Shown one piece after another: positions 1 to 7,688 of a DNA stretch of 64,000 bases; the stretch's first letter is position 1, and the number at the start of each line of letters is the position of its first letter. Position numbers and translations under genes: made by a program. Below the pieces are notes generated by a model that saw nothing but the letters and a program-made list of their open reading frames with translations, was not told the DNA's origin and did not search any database. The DNA comes from an uncultured Dyadobacter sp. (GTDB lineage Bacteria > Bacteroidota > Bacteroidia > Cytophagales > Spirosomataceae): NCBI RefSeq assembly GCF_946482605.1, contig NZ_CAMLSE010000005.1, positions 124,001 through 188,000 on the forward strand. The letters run 5' to 3'.

Positions 1-850
1 CGTTTTTGGTCCCTACAAAAAGCGCGCGATTGGCGAGAATATAGGCTTCCAGCTGTTTTCCCGTACGCAAAGCCAGTTCGGGATCGTTGTCGGAGACTAC
101 GACCAGCGAAGTCCCCATTTCAGCAACATCGGCATACGGGAATCCGAGCAGGATGCTCACCGACAAAATACCTTCAGTTTGAGAAAGTTCGCGGGCAAGG
201 GCATAAAGGCTTTTGCAAGGTTCGTTGCTGGTAAACTGCTGCTCGATACTGATTGCAAGCGGCACCTGCACAAGGACTTGTTGGGGCCTGGTTTTCTCTT
301 CCAGCATACCGACCAGAATTTCCGCTGCCGCCCTCCCGGTCTGCCGCTGATCTATGTGAGGGTTCTTCTTATAGGATACAAATGCATTTACAGAAGCGGC
401 CATCAACTGGCTGACGTTGGCGTGCAGATCGAGTGAACCCACAATCGGAACGTCCGCCCCTACCCGGTTCCTTACAGCGCTGATCCAGTGACCATCCATG
501 TCCGGAAAATCTTCACTGACACCGGCACCGTGCGGTACAACCAGCACACCGTCCACCGGCAATACATTTTCCAGCAAAGTAAGCATTTGCGCTTGCAGAA
601 ATGCGTAAGTCTCGCCGGAAACAGTTCCTCCCGGCGTTGCTTCCGAAAATACCACAGGTACCAGCTCCATACCTGCCTTATCAATGACTTCAATCATGCC
701 TCCTACTTCGTGATGCGCATGCTGATACTCATTGCGAATATCCGGGCCGAGCAGGGAGTGTCCTTTTTGAAAGTCAGCCAGCCTTGTCGGATCCTGGGCG
801 AAGGTGTTCGATTCGTGGTAAATTCCCAGCAGGGCTATTCTTTTTGGCAT
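1..850 (-). CDS. M81 family metallopeptidase (MlrC-like), 3' end outside window
   Basis: The gene starts at ATG 850 and stays open to the window edge, giving about 283 residues of a family usually near 480-500. The N-terminus carries YHESNTF (residues 11-17). Further motifs are PHGAG (106-110), LDLHAN with D141/H143, and H165 in NPHIDQRQTG. The D-x-H-then-H spacing (141/143/165) fits the zinc ligands of M81 proteins such as the microcystin-degrading enzyme MlrC. No signal peptide is seen, so it is probably cytoplasmic. It is the distal gene of the long minus-strand cluster, 44 bp after the BASS transporter. M81 members outside microcystin degraders are mostly uncharacterised, so hydrolysis of an amide-type substrate is only an inference. 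Family confident, role unknown. Confidence 0.9.
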   Translation of the reverse strand, partial: MPKRIALLGIYHESNTFAQDPTRLADFQKGHSLLGPDIRNEYQHAHHEVGGMIEVIDKAGMELVPVVFSEATPGGTVSGETYAFLQAQMLTLLENVLPVDGVLVVPHGAGVSEDFPDMDGHWISAVRNRVGADVPIVGSLDLHANVSQLMAASVNAFVSYKKNPHIDQRQTGRAAAEILVGMLEEKTRPQQVLVQVPLAISIEQQFTSNEPCKSLYALARELSQTEGILSVSILLGFPYADVAEMGTSLVVVSDNDPELALRTGKQLEAYILANRALFVGTKN

Positions 851-894
851 GACAAAAACGGTTAATATGGCTTCTTTAGAAGCTTCACTAAAAA

Positions 895-2001
895 TCACAT
901 AGCCTGCTCCTTTTCGGCCATTTCTTTTGCTGCGTGCCCGCTCCAGTACGAGGCGAGCACCGAGGCGGTCAGCCCCATCAGCGGCCCGCAGATTGCCGAT
1001 GCGAGTCCCACTGTGCCTATTTTGCCCATTACCTTCGCAATTCCCGAAACGAGTCCCGCATTCTGCATGCCGGTGGCAATGGCGATCGTGCGCGCGTCGC
1101 GTTCGTTGAGGCGGCACAACCTCGCGGCCAGGTATCCGAAGAAATAGCCCAGCAGATTGTGCGCGAGCACGATCAGCAGCAGCGTAAAACCGATATTGAG
1201 CACGCTGTCGCGCCCGGCAGCCATGATAATCGCCACGATCAGCGCCACGCCGAACATGGATACATAAGGCATTCCGGCATCGAGCCATTTCGCGCGTCCG
1301 CTAAGCAGCTTGTTAAACAATAGTCCGGCACCAATGGGTAAAAGCACCATTTTGATCATTCCCCACATCATGCCGAACACGTCGATTTCGATGAAGCCGT
1401 CGGCGAAAAGTTTCATCAGCAAAGGAATCAGCAATGGCGCCAGCAGGGTCGTGAGCGAGGTGACGGTGATCGCCAGGGCAACGTTGGCTTTGGCAAGGTA
1501 GGCAAACAGGCTCGCCGTCACCGACGTGGGCGCGCACCCCAGCAGGACAATACCCGCCGAAATCCCTGTGGGAAAATCGGTAACCTTGGCAAGCAAAAAG
1601 CCCAGCGACGGCATGATGATATACTGGGCGAGCACACCGGTAATCACTGATTTCGGCGATTTCGAAAGTTCAATAAAGTCCTTGACGCCCATCGAAGAGC
1701 CGGTCCCGAACATGATAAGCTGTACCAGCGGGGTAATCAACGCGGCGAGCTCGAAGCCATTGACACGGGTAAACAATGCCGGGTAGTAAAGCGCGGTCGT
1801 GGAAACGCCCAGTATGAACACAGTAAAAGCCAGGCCCTTCAGAAGCGGGATACCCCTGAAACTGATCGACAAGGCTATCAGAAAAGTGACAAAAAAAGGC
1901 CCGGCAGAAGATATCCTGCCTTTGAAGATCATCCAGCCGGTGATCAGCATGCAGACCAATGAAATGGCAAGAGCGACTTTGTAAAGTATATTTCTGCTCA
2001 T
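895..2001 (-). CDS. Bile acid:sodium symporter (BASS) family transporter
   Basis: This is an inner-membrane protein with about nine to ten hydrophobic segments. It has two BASS hallmarks: GTGSSMGVKDF in the first half and the GCAPTSVTASLFAYLAKAN region in the middle, where family members bind Na+. Characterised relatives move organic anions such as bile acids, pantoate or pyruvate with sodium. I chose ATG 2001 because it forms an ATGA overlap with the stop of the upstream SMP-30 gene, which suggests translational coupling; an ATG at 2019 would add six residues. Coupling to a lactonase-like protein suggests import of a sugar acid or other organic anion, but the substrate cannot be read from the sequence. 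Confidence 0.88.
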   Translation of the reverse strand: MSRNILYKVALAISLVCMLITGWMIFKGRISSAGPFFVTFLIALSISFRGIPLLKGLAFTVFILGVSTTALYYPALFTRVNGFELAALITPLVQLIMFGTGSSMGVKDFIELSKSPKSVITGVLAQYIIMPSLGFLLAKVTDFPTGISAGIVLLGCAPTSVTASLFAYLAKANVALAITVTSLTTLLAPLLIPLLMKLFADGFIEIDVFGMMWGMIKMVLLPIGAGLLFNKLLSGRAKWLDAGMPYVSMFGVALIVAIIMAAGRDSVLNIGFTLLLIVLAHNLLGYFFGYLAARLCRLNERDARTIAIATGMQNAGLVSGIAKVMGKIGTVGLASAICGPLMGLTASVLASYWSGHAAKEMAEKEQAM

Positions 2002-2924
2002 TTTTTCAGCATTTTCCATTCGCGGCCCGGATCTTCGACCCGAAATTTTTCCACATTCCCGGTGTCCTGCAATGTCACATACACGGTGCGGCCGTCTTCT
2101 CCGCCAAAGGCAAGGTTGCTCGGTTGCTTCCCGCCAACCGTCACTTCTAACAGTACTTTTCCAGCTGGTGACACTTTGGCGACGGTACCCTTCTCATGCC
2201 TGGTGATGTAGAGGTTCCCCCGCGAATCGCATCGCATTCCGTCCATCCCAAAGTCTTCAAATTCGATCAGCAGCCGCTTGTTGCTGATGCGCCCCCCGGC
2301 CAGATCATAGGCCCATACCTTCCGCTGAACGCTTTCATTCACATACAAAGTCCTGTTATCCGGACTCACCTCAATGCCGTTGGTCGTGCCGGTATTGGCC
2401 TCCAGAAGCGTTATCTTCCCCTCTTCATCAATGCACCAGATGTTGCCGGTGCCGTTCGCCCAATTGGGGTCGCTGGCATAGAGCCGGTTTTGATCGTCGA
2501 TTGCAATATCATTGGGTTGGTTCATTTTGGGCTCGTGCGCAAAGACGCTCACCTTGCGGGTCGCCATCTCCACTTGCAGGATATTGTGGTTTTTATAATC
2601 TGCGATAAACATGCGCCCGTCGCTATGGAAGCGAATACCATTGCCAACGCTGCCGCCCGGTAGTTCTATAAAAATATTGCCCTTCCCCGCCGGAGTTATC
2701 TGCCCGATCGTGCCCTGCTTTTCAAAATTGACGGCATAAAGCATACCATTCCTGTCCACCGCCGGCCCCTCCGCTCCCGAAGTAAAGCTATGAACGGGTG
2801 TAAACGGAACGGATTTGTACAAGTTGCCGGCAGGTTGCGCGTGGGTATTAGAAACCGTTTCCAAGGTCAAAATGGCTAAGAGTAGGAACTTCGTAATCGT
2901 ACTGGCTGACATACTCGCTTTCAT
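1998..2924 (-). CDS. Secreted SMP-30/gluconolactonase-like beta-propeller
   Basis: The 308-residue protein begins with a Sec signal peptide (hydrophobic core about residues 11-25, likely cut after THAQ), so it acts in the periplasm. The fold markers are GAEGPAVD near residue 52 and QPNDIAIDDQNRLYASDP in the middle, which supply the acidic and Asn metal ligands typical of SMP-30/gluconolactonase/LRE proteins. The family opens sugar lactones to sugar acids. That fits a cluster with several sugar oxidoreductases, whose products are often lactones or keto-sugars. Eight bases separate it from the CBM9-like gene upstream, and its stop overlaps the transporter start. Family is clear; lactonase activity is inferred. 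Confidence 0.85.
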   Translation of the reverse strand: MKASMSASTITKFLLLAILTLETVSNTHAQPAGNLYKSVPFTPVHSFTSGAEGPAVDRNGMLYAVNFEKQGTIGQITPAGKGNIFIELPGGSVGNGIRFHSDGRMFIADYKNHNILQVEMATRKVSVFAHEPKMNQPNDIAIDDQNRLYASDPNWANGTGNIWCIDEEGKITLLEANTGTTNGIEVSPDNRTLYVNESVQRKVWAYDLAGGRISNKRLLIEFEDFGMDGMRCDSRGNLYITRHEKGTVAKVSPAGKVLLEVTVGGKQPSNLAFGGEDGRTVYVTLQDTGNVEKFRVEDPGREWKMLKK

Positions 2925-2932
2925 CGTTCACA

Positions 2933-3697
2933 TTACTTAAAAATCAGGGTCCCGAAAAACTGGGGCAAGTGAAAGTTTGGCTTGGGGTTGTCTACATGTG
3001 ACCAGGTGATCCAATGCGGATTGGAGCTCTGGCTGGCGGTTTTGTAAAAATTAGCTTTCCACCTGACCCCTGGCGCGGGATAGGTCACATTCGAGAATTT
3101 TGCGAGCATCGCCAGCGGGATGCGGTATTCGATCGTCCAGGTAACCGGTTCAGAAATTTCGGGGTCAATTTTGGCCGGAAGCGAGTGGGCGATCTCTATC
3201 TGACGGATATCTTCCGCTTCCAGCTTCCGGAAACCGGTCCACGGTTTGGTAACGTAAAAAAGCAGCGGCGTGCCACCCGCGTTCACTTCCAGGTTAAAGT
3301 ACTTTTCGGGCAATGCCTGGTCGGGCGAGAAGAAGAGTTCTACGCAGGCGTCGCCGGAAACATTCCCGTTGTACTCTTGCACCACACTGCGCACATAGCG
3401 GTCTTTCACCCGAAAAATGGCATACATATTTTCATCGTCGTACATCATTTTGGCTTCCACCCCGGGCTTGAATTTTGGAATGGCACCCATGTACTTTTCG
3501 ATGACTATGGATTTCGTCTTTTTCCAGGCCGCTTTGTTCCAGTCCGCGTCGATTTTTACATTTCCCCGGGCACGCACCACCTCGTAGGTGAGGGCATTTT
3601 CGACAGTTTCATCCGTCTTCCACATTTGCCCGCCAACCGAGGCAACGGCGGTGCAAGAGAGGCAGACATGTAGCAAGAAGTATTTCAGCTTGATCAT
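2933..3697 (-). CDS. Secreted carbohydrate-binding family 9-like (CBM9) protein
   Basis: This is a 254-residue protein with an N-terminal signal peptide (core about residues 7-22). The rest is one CBM9-like beta-sandwich: it opens with the N-ter segment NVKIDADWNKAAW, which resembles the 'G-x-D-W...A' start of this family, and contains DACVELFFSP and TWTIEYRIPLAML further on. Such domains bind sugars or occur in sugar-oxidising enzyme systems. There is no attached catalytic domain here. The 188-bp gap before it is the largest break in the catabolic part of the cluster, so it may have its own promoter. A binding role is inferred from the fold only. Confidence 0.8.
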   Translation of the reverse strand: MIKLKYFLLHVCLSCTAVASVGGQMWKTDETVENALTYEVVRARGNVKIDADWNKAAWKKTKSIVIEKYMGAIPKFKPGVEAKMMYDDENMYAIFRVKDRYVRSVVQEYNGNVSGDACVELFFSPDQALPEKYFNLEVNAGGTPLLFYVTKPWTGFRKLEAEDIRQIEIAHSLPAKIDPEISEPVTWTIEYRIPLAMLAKFSNVTYPAPGVRWKANFYKTASQSSNPHWITWSHVDNPKPNFHLPQFFGTLIFK

Positions 3698-3797
3698 TTC
3701 CAGACAGGACTATATTTGCCAACAAAAGATCTTCACCATTATTCTTTCAAAGAATCAGGAATTACGACCAATATTGTTTCACGTTTTCTGTTTCTGG

Positions 3798-3805
3798 CAA
3801 AATTA
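3798..3805 (-). promoter_or_regulatory. Candidate Bacteroidota -7 element upstream of the CBM9-like gene
   Basis: On the minus strand these bases read TAATTTTG, an exact match to the Bacteroidota -7 consensus TAnnTTTG. A TTTG lies at 3823-3820, but the 14-base spacer is shorter than the usual 17-23, so the -33 assignment is weak. The site lies in the 188-bp gap before the CBM9-like gene. It could drive an internal transcript for CBM9, SMP-30, transporter and M81. Confidence 0.25.
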
Positions 3806-3885
3806 TATTCCTCGCCCGTCAAATTCTTGTACTATCATTCTCAATACTGATACTATCGTAGTGCGCAACTCGCACACCCCAGCAG

Positions 3886-6210
3886 TTATAATGTCTTTTT
3901 CACAGCAGGAAGCCAATGGTCCAACAGGTCCCGGCAGTTAATGACTTTTTCGGCCAGGTCATTGCAGACATAGAAGTAATGGTTGGACGCTTCGAATCCG
4001 AGCCTGCTATCGCCGCCCTGTAACATAGCCATGCGTTTGGCGAGTTCAATTTCCAGCAATAGTATCTTTTCAAGTTGTCCGGCCAATTCCATTTTCAGCT
4101 TTTTATCTTTTTCCAAAGCAAGCTGATCCCTTACAGTAACAAACATAGCCTGGTTAGCAACCGTACTGTAATGTATCGATACCGTTTCGGCCACCCCGCA
4201 TTCGTCTGCCAGAGCCTGGCGCATTTGCGGGGTGAGCTGCATACCGGCAGTTTCCCGCCTCAGTTTAGTGAGTGCGTCTTTAAAACCATCAGCCACTTTC
4301 CGTAATTGCGATACAAAAACATCGACCGGATAATTGGCCCGCCAGCTGTTCACATCATCATAGGCCAGCCCCACCATACTGGCCTTGTAACCCGTAGGTT
4401 TCGACCAAAGCAAATTGGAAGGCCCTGCCTGCAGAGGAGCCGAATACACCACTCCGACATGGTATGGAAACTCGCTAAAAGCTTTGCTGTACTGCCGCCA
4501 GGCCTCCGTAACCGCTACCCCTGCTGCTCCATACCTGCGCTGAGCCACTTTCTGCATGGCCTCCAGCGGGGTAATGGTTTTGCTGCCTCCCATTTCCGCC
4601 ACAATTTCCAGATTTGGTGAAGGATAGCCGCCCAATGTCCAGCCGAGCAACAGCCCGTCCACCTTGGTATTTCTAAGGTTCTGAGCATGCGTGGCTGCAT
4701 TTTCCATGGCCGGAATGTATGGCACGGCCGCAATTTCCCAGGTGCAGCCCGCCTGGATTTTCGCTATCGTTTTCAACCCGTTTTTCCGGGCGATCGCCCA
4801 GTGCCGCAAAGCGCGCGGGCCTGGCCCAATGGACGAAATAGAATATTCCCCGACTTTATTTTTAACACCTCCGCGATTAATTTCAAGATCCCACTCGCTC
4901 ACGCTCATCAGTGAAGCACTTTTGGGCAACGCAGGAATAATCTCTTCCGCCCAGCCATTTTGCCACCCCCAGTCCCAGACGATCAACCCCGGCCCTTTTT
5001 TCTGTTTATGATTGGCTAAGCCTTGTTTTATTCCTTTGAGATAAAGCTGGTTCAGTTCCGCAATCACCTCCGATGGGCCGCGTTTTGCGCAGCGCGGGCA
5101 CTCCGCACCTTTTCCGTGCGACCAGCAATTGGTATGGTTTTCGGACGCGGTGATCGAGAAAAATCCTGCCAGATCGGGAACACGGGCCGTGATCGTCGCC
5201 ATCGAATCCACAAGGTACTTCTGCACCTGGGGATGGCTGGTACAAAGTGAAGCCTGGTCGCCAATCTTCACGCCTTTCAGTTCCGGGTGTTTTTCAAAAA
5301 AAGCAAGCGGCATGAACCGGGGTTCATTGAGATACAGGTAAATGCCTATGCCGTGTTTTTTAGCCTTCGCAACCAGTTCCCCCAGGTTTTCCAGCCGCTG
5401 TTCCCAATGCTCGCTCAATGCCGGGTCCCAGGGAAAGGGTGTGAGTTTAGACAATACAATGTGCATCCAGGTGCCATCCATGCCCGATGCGGCCATTTGC
5501 GCCAGGTAACCGTCAGGATACGGATCAATGTCAGGCTGCAGTAACGGATCGCCGAAAAGGGCAAAATATGCATATCCAAACCTGGGAGCAAATCCCGAAG
5601 GCGATTGCTTCCCTGCATTTTCGGGTGCTTTGGAAAGGTCGGTCACAAACTGGAACAAAGGCTGATGATGCTGCGGCAAACCATCCCGGAATTCTTCGCT
5701 GATCACTTTGGACAGCCATTTTTCCCGCTCCTTCACTGCGTCCGTCGAAGCCCGGAATTGTACGGGTTTGCATTCCGGCTTGACGCTCCCCAGCTTGATA
5801 TAGAAAAAATCATCCTCCTGCAAAGTGAATGTCAGTTTCTCGTCAGTCCAGTCGAGAAGTTCTAGCATTTGCTCCCTGGGAAGCAGGTGCCAGTTGCGGC
5901 GGATTACGGTAAGATAGCTCCGCTGTTCCTGATCGGAAGTTACAGGTTTGGGAGCGGGAAGGCCTATTACCGAGGCGAGTTTGCGTATTTCTTCCTCATT
6001 CGATTTCAAAACTTTGGCCAACCTTTCGGTGGATACCAGCCCCCAGTTCCTCCACAAAAAAGCATGTAGATTATCTGGAAAATGAGACAAAGGCAGCGCA
6101 GGATTTGCAATATACCCTCCGTCGGCGAATGTCAGGGAGGGAGTTATGGCCAGCAGACCGGCAGTTGCCAACGTAGCAGATCTTAAAAATTCTTTTCGTG
6201 TAAGTGTCAT
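3886..6210 (-). CDS. Large exported glycoside-hydrolase-like protein (TIM barrel, family unassigned)
   Basis: A 774-residue protein. The N-terminus TRKEFLRSATLATAG looks like a Tat signal with RK instead of the usual RR. The centre (about residues 225-530) reads as a TIM barrel with an acidic TASENHTNC strand and a C-x8-CPRC cluster (NCWSHGKGAECPRC), reminiscent of DUF4838/GH20-like proteins. The C-terminal third is helical. Its last 60 residues match in pattern those of the 792-residue protein at 11554-13932 (both have a DSRLGF motif followed by a leucine-rich helix), so the two appear distantly paralogous. It sits 8 bp after the ceramidase-like gene. Glycan hydrolysis is likely, but no GH family can be assigned by eye. 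Confidence 0.75.
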   Translation of the reverse strand: MTLTRKEFLRSATLATAGLLAITPSLTFADGGYIANPALPLSHFPDNLHAFLWRNWGLVSTERLAKVLKSNEEEIRKLASVIGLPAPKPVTSDQEQRSYLTVIRRNWHLLPREQMLELLDWTDEKLTFTLQEDDFFYIKLGSVKPECKPVQFRASTDAVKEREKWLSKVISEEFRDGLPQHHQPLFQFVTDLSKAPENAGKQSPSGFAPRFGYAYFALFGDPLLQPDIDPYPDGYLAQMAASGMDGTWMHIVLSKLTPFPWDPALSEHWEQRLENLGELVAKAKKHGIGIYLYLNEPRFMPLAFFEKHPELKGVKIGDQASLCTSHPQVQKYLVDSMATITARVPDLAGFFSITASENHTNCWSHGKGAECPRCAKRGPSEVIAELNQLYLKGIKQGLANHKQKKGPGLIVWDWGWQNGWAEEIIPALPKSASLMSVSEWDLEINRGGVKNKVGEYSISSIGPGPRALRHWAIARKNGLKTIAKIQAGCTWEIAAVPYIPAMENAATHAQNLRNTKVDGLLLGWTLGGYPSPNLEIVAEMGGSKTITPLEAMQKVAQRRYGAAGVAVTEAWRQYSKAFSEFPYHVGVVYSAPLQAGPSNLLWSKPTGYKASMVGLAYDDVNSWRANYPVDVFVSQLRKVADGFKDALTKLRRETAGMQLTPQMRQALADECGVAETVSIHYSTVANQAMFVTVRDQLALEKDKKLKMELAGQLEKILLLEIELAKRMAMLQGGDSRLGFEASNHYFYVCNDLAEKVINCRDLLDHWLPAVKKTL

Positions 6211-6218
6211 TGTATTGC

Positions 6219-7655
6219 TTAGGGAATGGCGGCTTTGAGTTTGTTAAGGAGCTCAAATAAGGTCTTTGTGATTTTTGTGGAAGCATCTACTTCCAGATAA
6301 CTGGATTTCGCCCGCCATGTTTCATAACCGCCCAGTTTGTGGTGCTCTGGAGTGGGCAGGTAACCATTATATCCGTTCGCCAGCGAAACACTGAACGTGG
6401 GTTTAAAAGGGCTTCTTTTTTTGATATCGAGGCCAATTTCAACGAAGACCTCGCAAGGAATGGCCGTAATGGCGAGGTCGCCGATTCGAAAAGCCTGAAG
6501 AACCAGCGGTACCTGATCGGGGTAATCTTTGATAGCCATGGTTTCCCGTGCATAAATCTCTTCCATAGAAGTCATAACGGGCTTATTCGCTTTGGCGATA
6601 ATGTCTTTTGCCCTCGCTATTTCACCTGCATCCGGTTTCCGCACGCCGAGAGAAATCTCCTTCTGCACGGCGGCCAGCGATATCCAGTCCTGGTATTTTA
6701 TGTTCTGATAAACTTTGAATACTTCTGCTCCAATGATGTTGGCTACCGACCTCATTTTTTCATAGGGCTTAACCGCGGCCGGTATTTTTCCTCCCCAATT
6801 GATATTATTAATGTTGCCGCTGGTACCGTTGGACATGATCGGAACAAATGGCGGATCCTGCCCTTCCACACCTACCATCTGCTGCATGCGGTTAGCAAAC
6901 ATGCCATAGTAGTCGGCAGAAATCTCCCCCGGACCCACTCCACCTACATAATGCAGCGAATAATTGGCCAGCAGTGCAATAGGGTTCCCGCTAACCGATT
7001 GGACGGATATCACCGGAATTTCAGGGTCGACCGGCCCGGAGGGTTCCAGCAGATCAGGATTTTCAATGCCCGGGTTCATCTTGACCTGGTCTTCTTTGCC
7101 AAACGGATTCATGATCGGCTTGCCGGGTTTCATTTTCCAGCGCCGGTTAAATACCTGGGTAGCCTCACTGCCAACACCCCAGCCGATTCGGGCAGGGGCC
7201 AGATTGTGGTTGGCACGTATCACCGCATCGGCAATACGTTCGCTCAGGAATTTAACATAATCCTTATCGGGATCACTTTGAAAAACCGAACAGGCCGTAC
7301 CGCCGGAATGGGTATGCGTGGCAGACATCATCATGTTTGCAGCAGGAATTTTGGTAACCTCGCTCGCCCGCTTTTTCGCTTCGTCGATCACCTCTCTGGG
7401 GATCATACAAAGATCAGACACCACGATAGCGAGACGGGTCTGTCCGTCGTCCAGCACCAGCCCGCGCGCATGCGTTTCGTCATGAATGCTTTTGATCGTA
7501 ATGTCCTGCATACCACCATTATTGGACGTGCCGATCTTAGGCGTGATATTGCTGGTGGCCGCTCCCGCCCGGAAAACCTTCCCGGTAGAGGTCTGCTGAG
7601 CTTGGAGCACCGTTCCAAAAAGCAGGAAGGCGATGGCAAAAATCAATTTTTTCAT
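6219..7655 (-). CDS. Neutral/alkaline non-lysosomal ceramidase-like hydrolase
   Basis: A 478-residue secreted protein. I use ATG 7655 because the TTG at 7661 only adds two residues before a clean signal peptide (MKKLIFAIAFLLFG, likely cut after LQAQ). Residues matching the neutral ceramidase site are visible in order: SATHTHSGG and SLHYVGG (zinc histidines), NGTSGNINN (the nucleophile-serine loop), IPCEVF (zinc glutamate) and the GYNGYLPTPEH region with a tyrosine. Known members hydrolyse the N-acyl bond of ceramide. Only the N-terminal catalytic domain is present, without the C-terminal domain of longer ceramidases. Inside a sugar cluster it may deacylate an N-acyl sugar or a glycolipid; that is inference. 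Confidence 0.85.
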   Translation of the reverse strand: MKKLIFAIAFLLFGTVLQAQQTSTGKVFRAGAATSNITPKIGTSNNGGMQDITIKSIHDETHARGLVLDDGQTRLAIVVSDLCMIPREVIDEAKKRASEVTKIPAANMMMSATHTHSGGTACSVFQSDPDKDYVKFLSERIADAVIRANHNLAPARIGWGVGSEATQVFNRRWKMKPGKPIMNPFGKEDQVKMNPGIENPDLLEPSGPVDPEIPVISVQSVSGNPIALLANYSLHYVGGVGPGEISADYYGMFANRMQQMVGVEGQDPPFVPIMSNGTSGNINNINWGGKIPAAVKPYEKMRSVANIIGAEVFKVYQNIKYQDWISLAAVQKEISLGVRKPDAGEIARAKDIIAKANKPVMTSMEEIYARETMAIKDYPDQVPLVLQAFRIGDLAITAIPCEVFVEIGLDIKKRSPFKPTFSVSLANGYNGYLPTPEHHKLGGYETWRAKSSYLEVDASTKITKTLFELLNKLKAAIP

Positions 7656-7688
7656 ATACAAACAGGTTTAGGAAACTATCAACAAAGC

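Noticed and set aside
3698..3885. A possible small gene in the 188-bp gap before the CBM9-like gene
   Set aside because: No frame of useful length with a family match; only a candidate -7 promoter element was kept.
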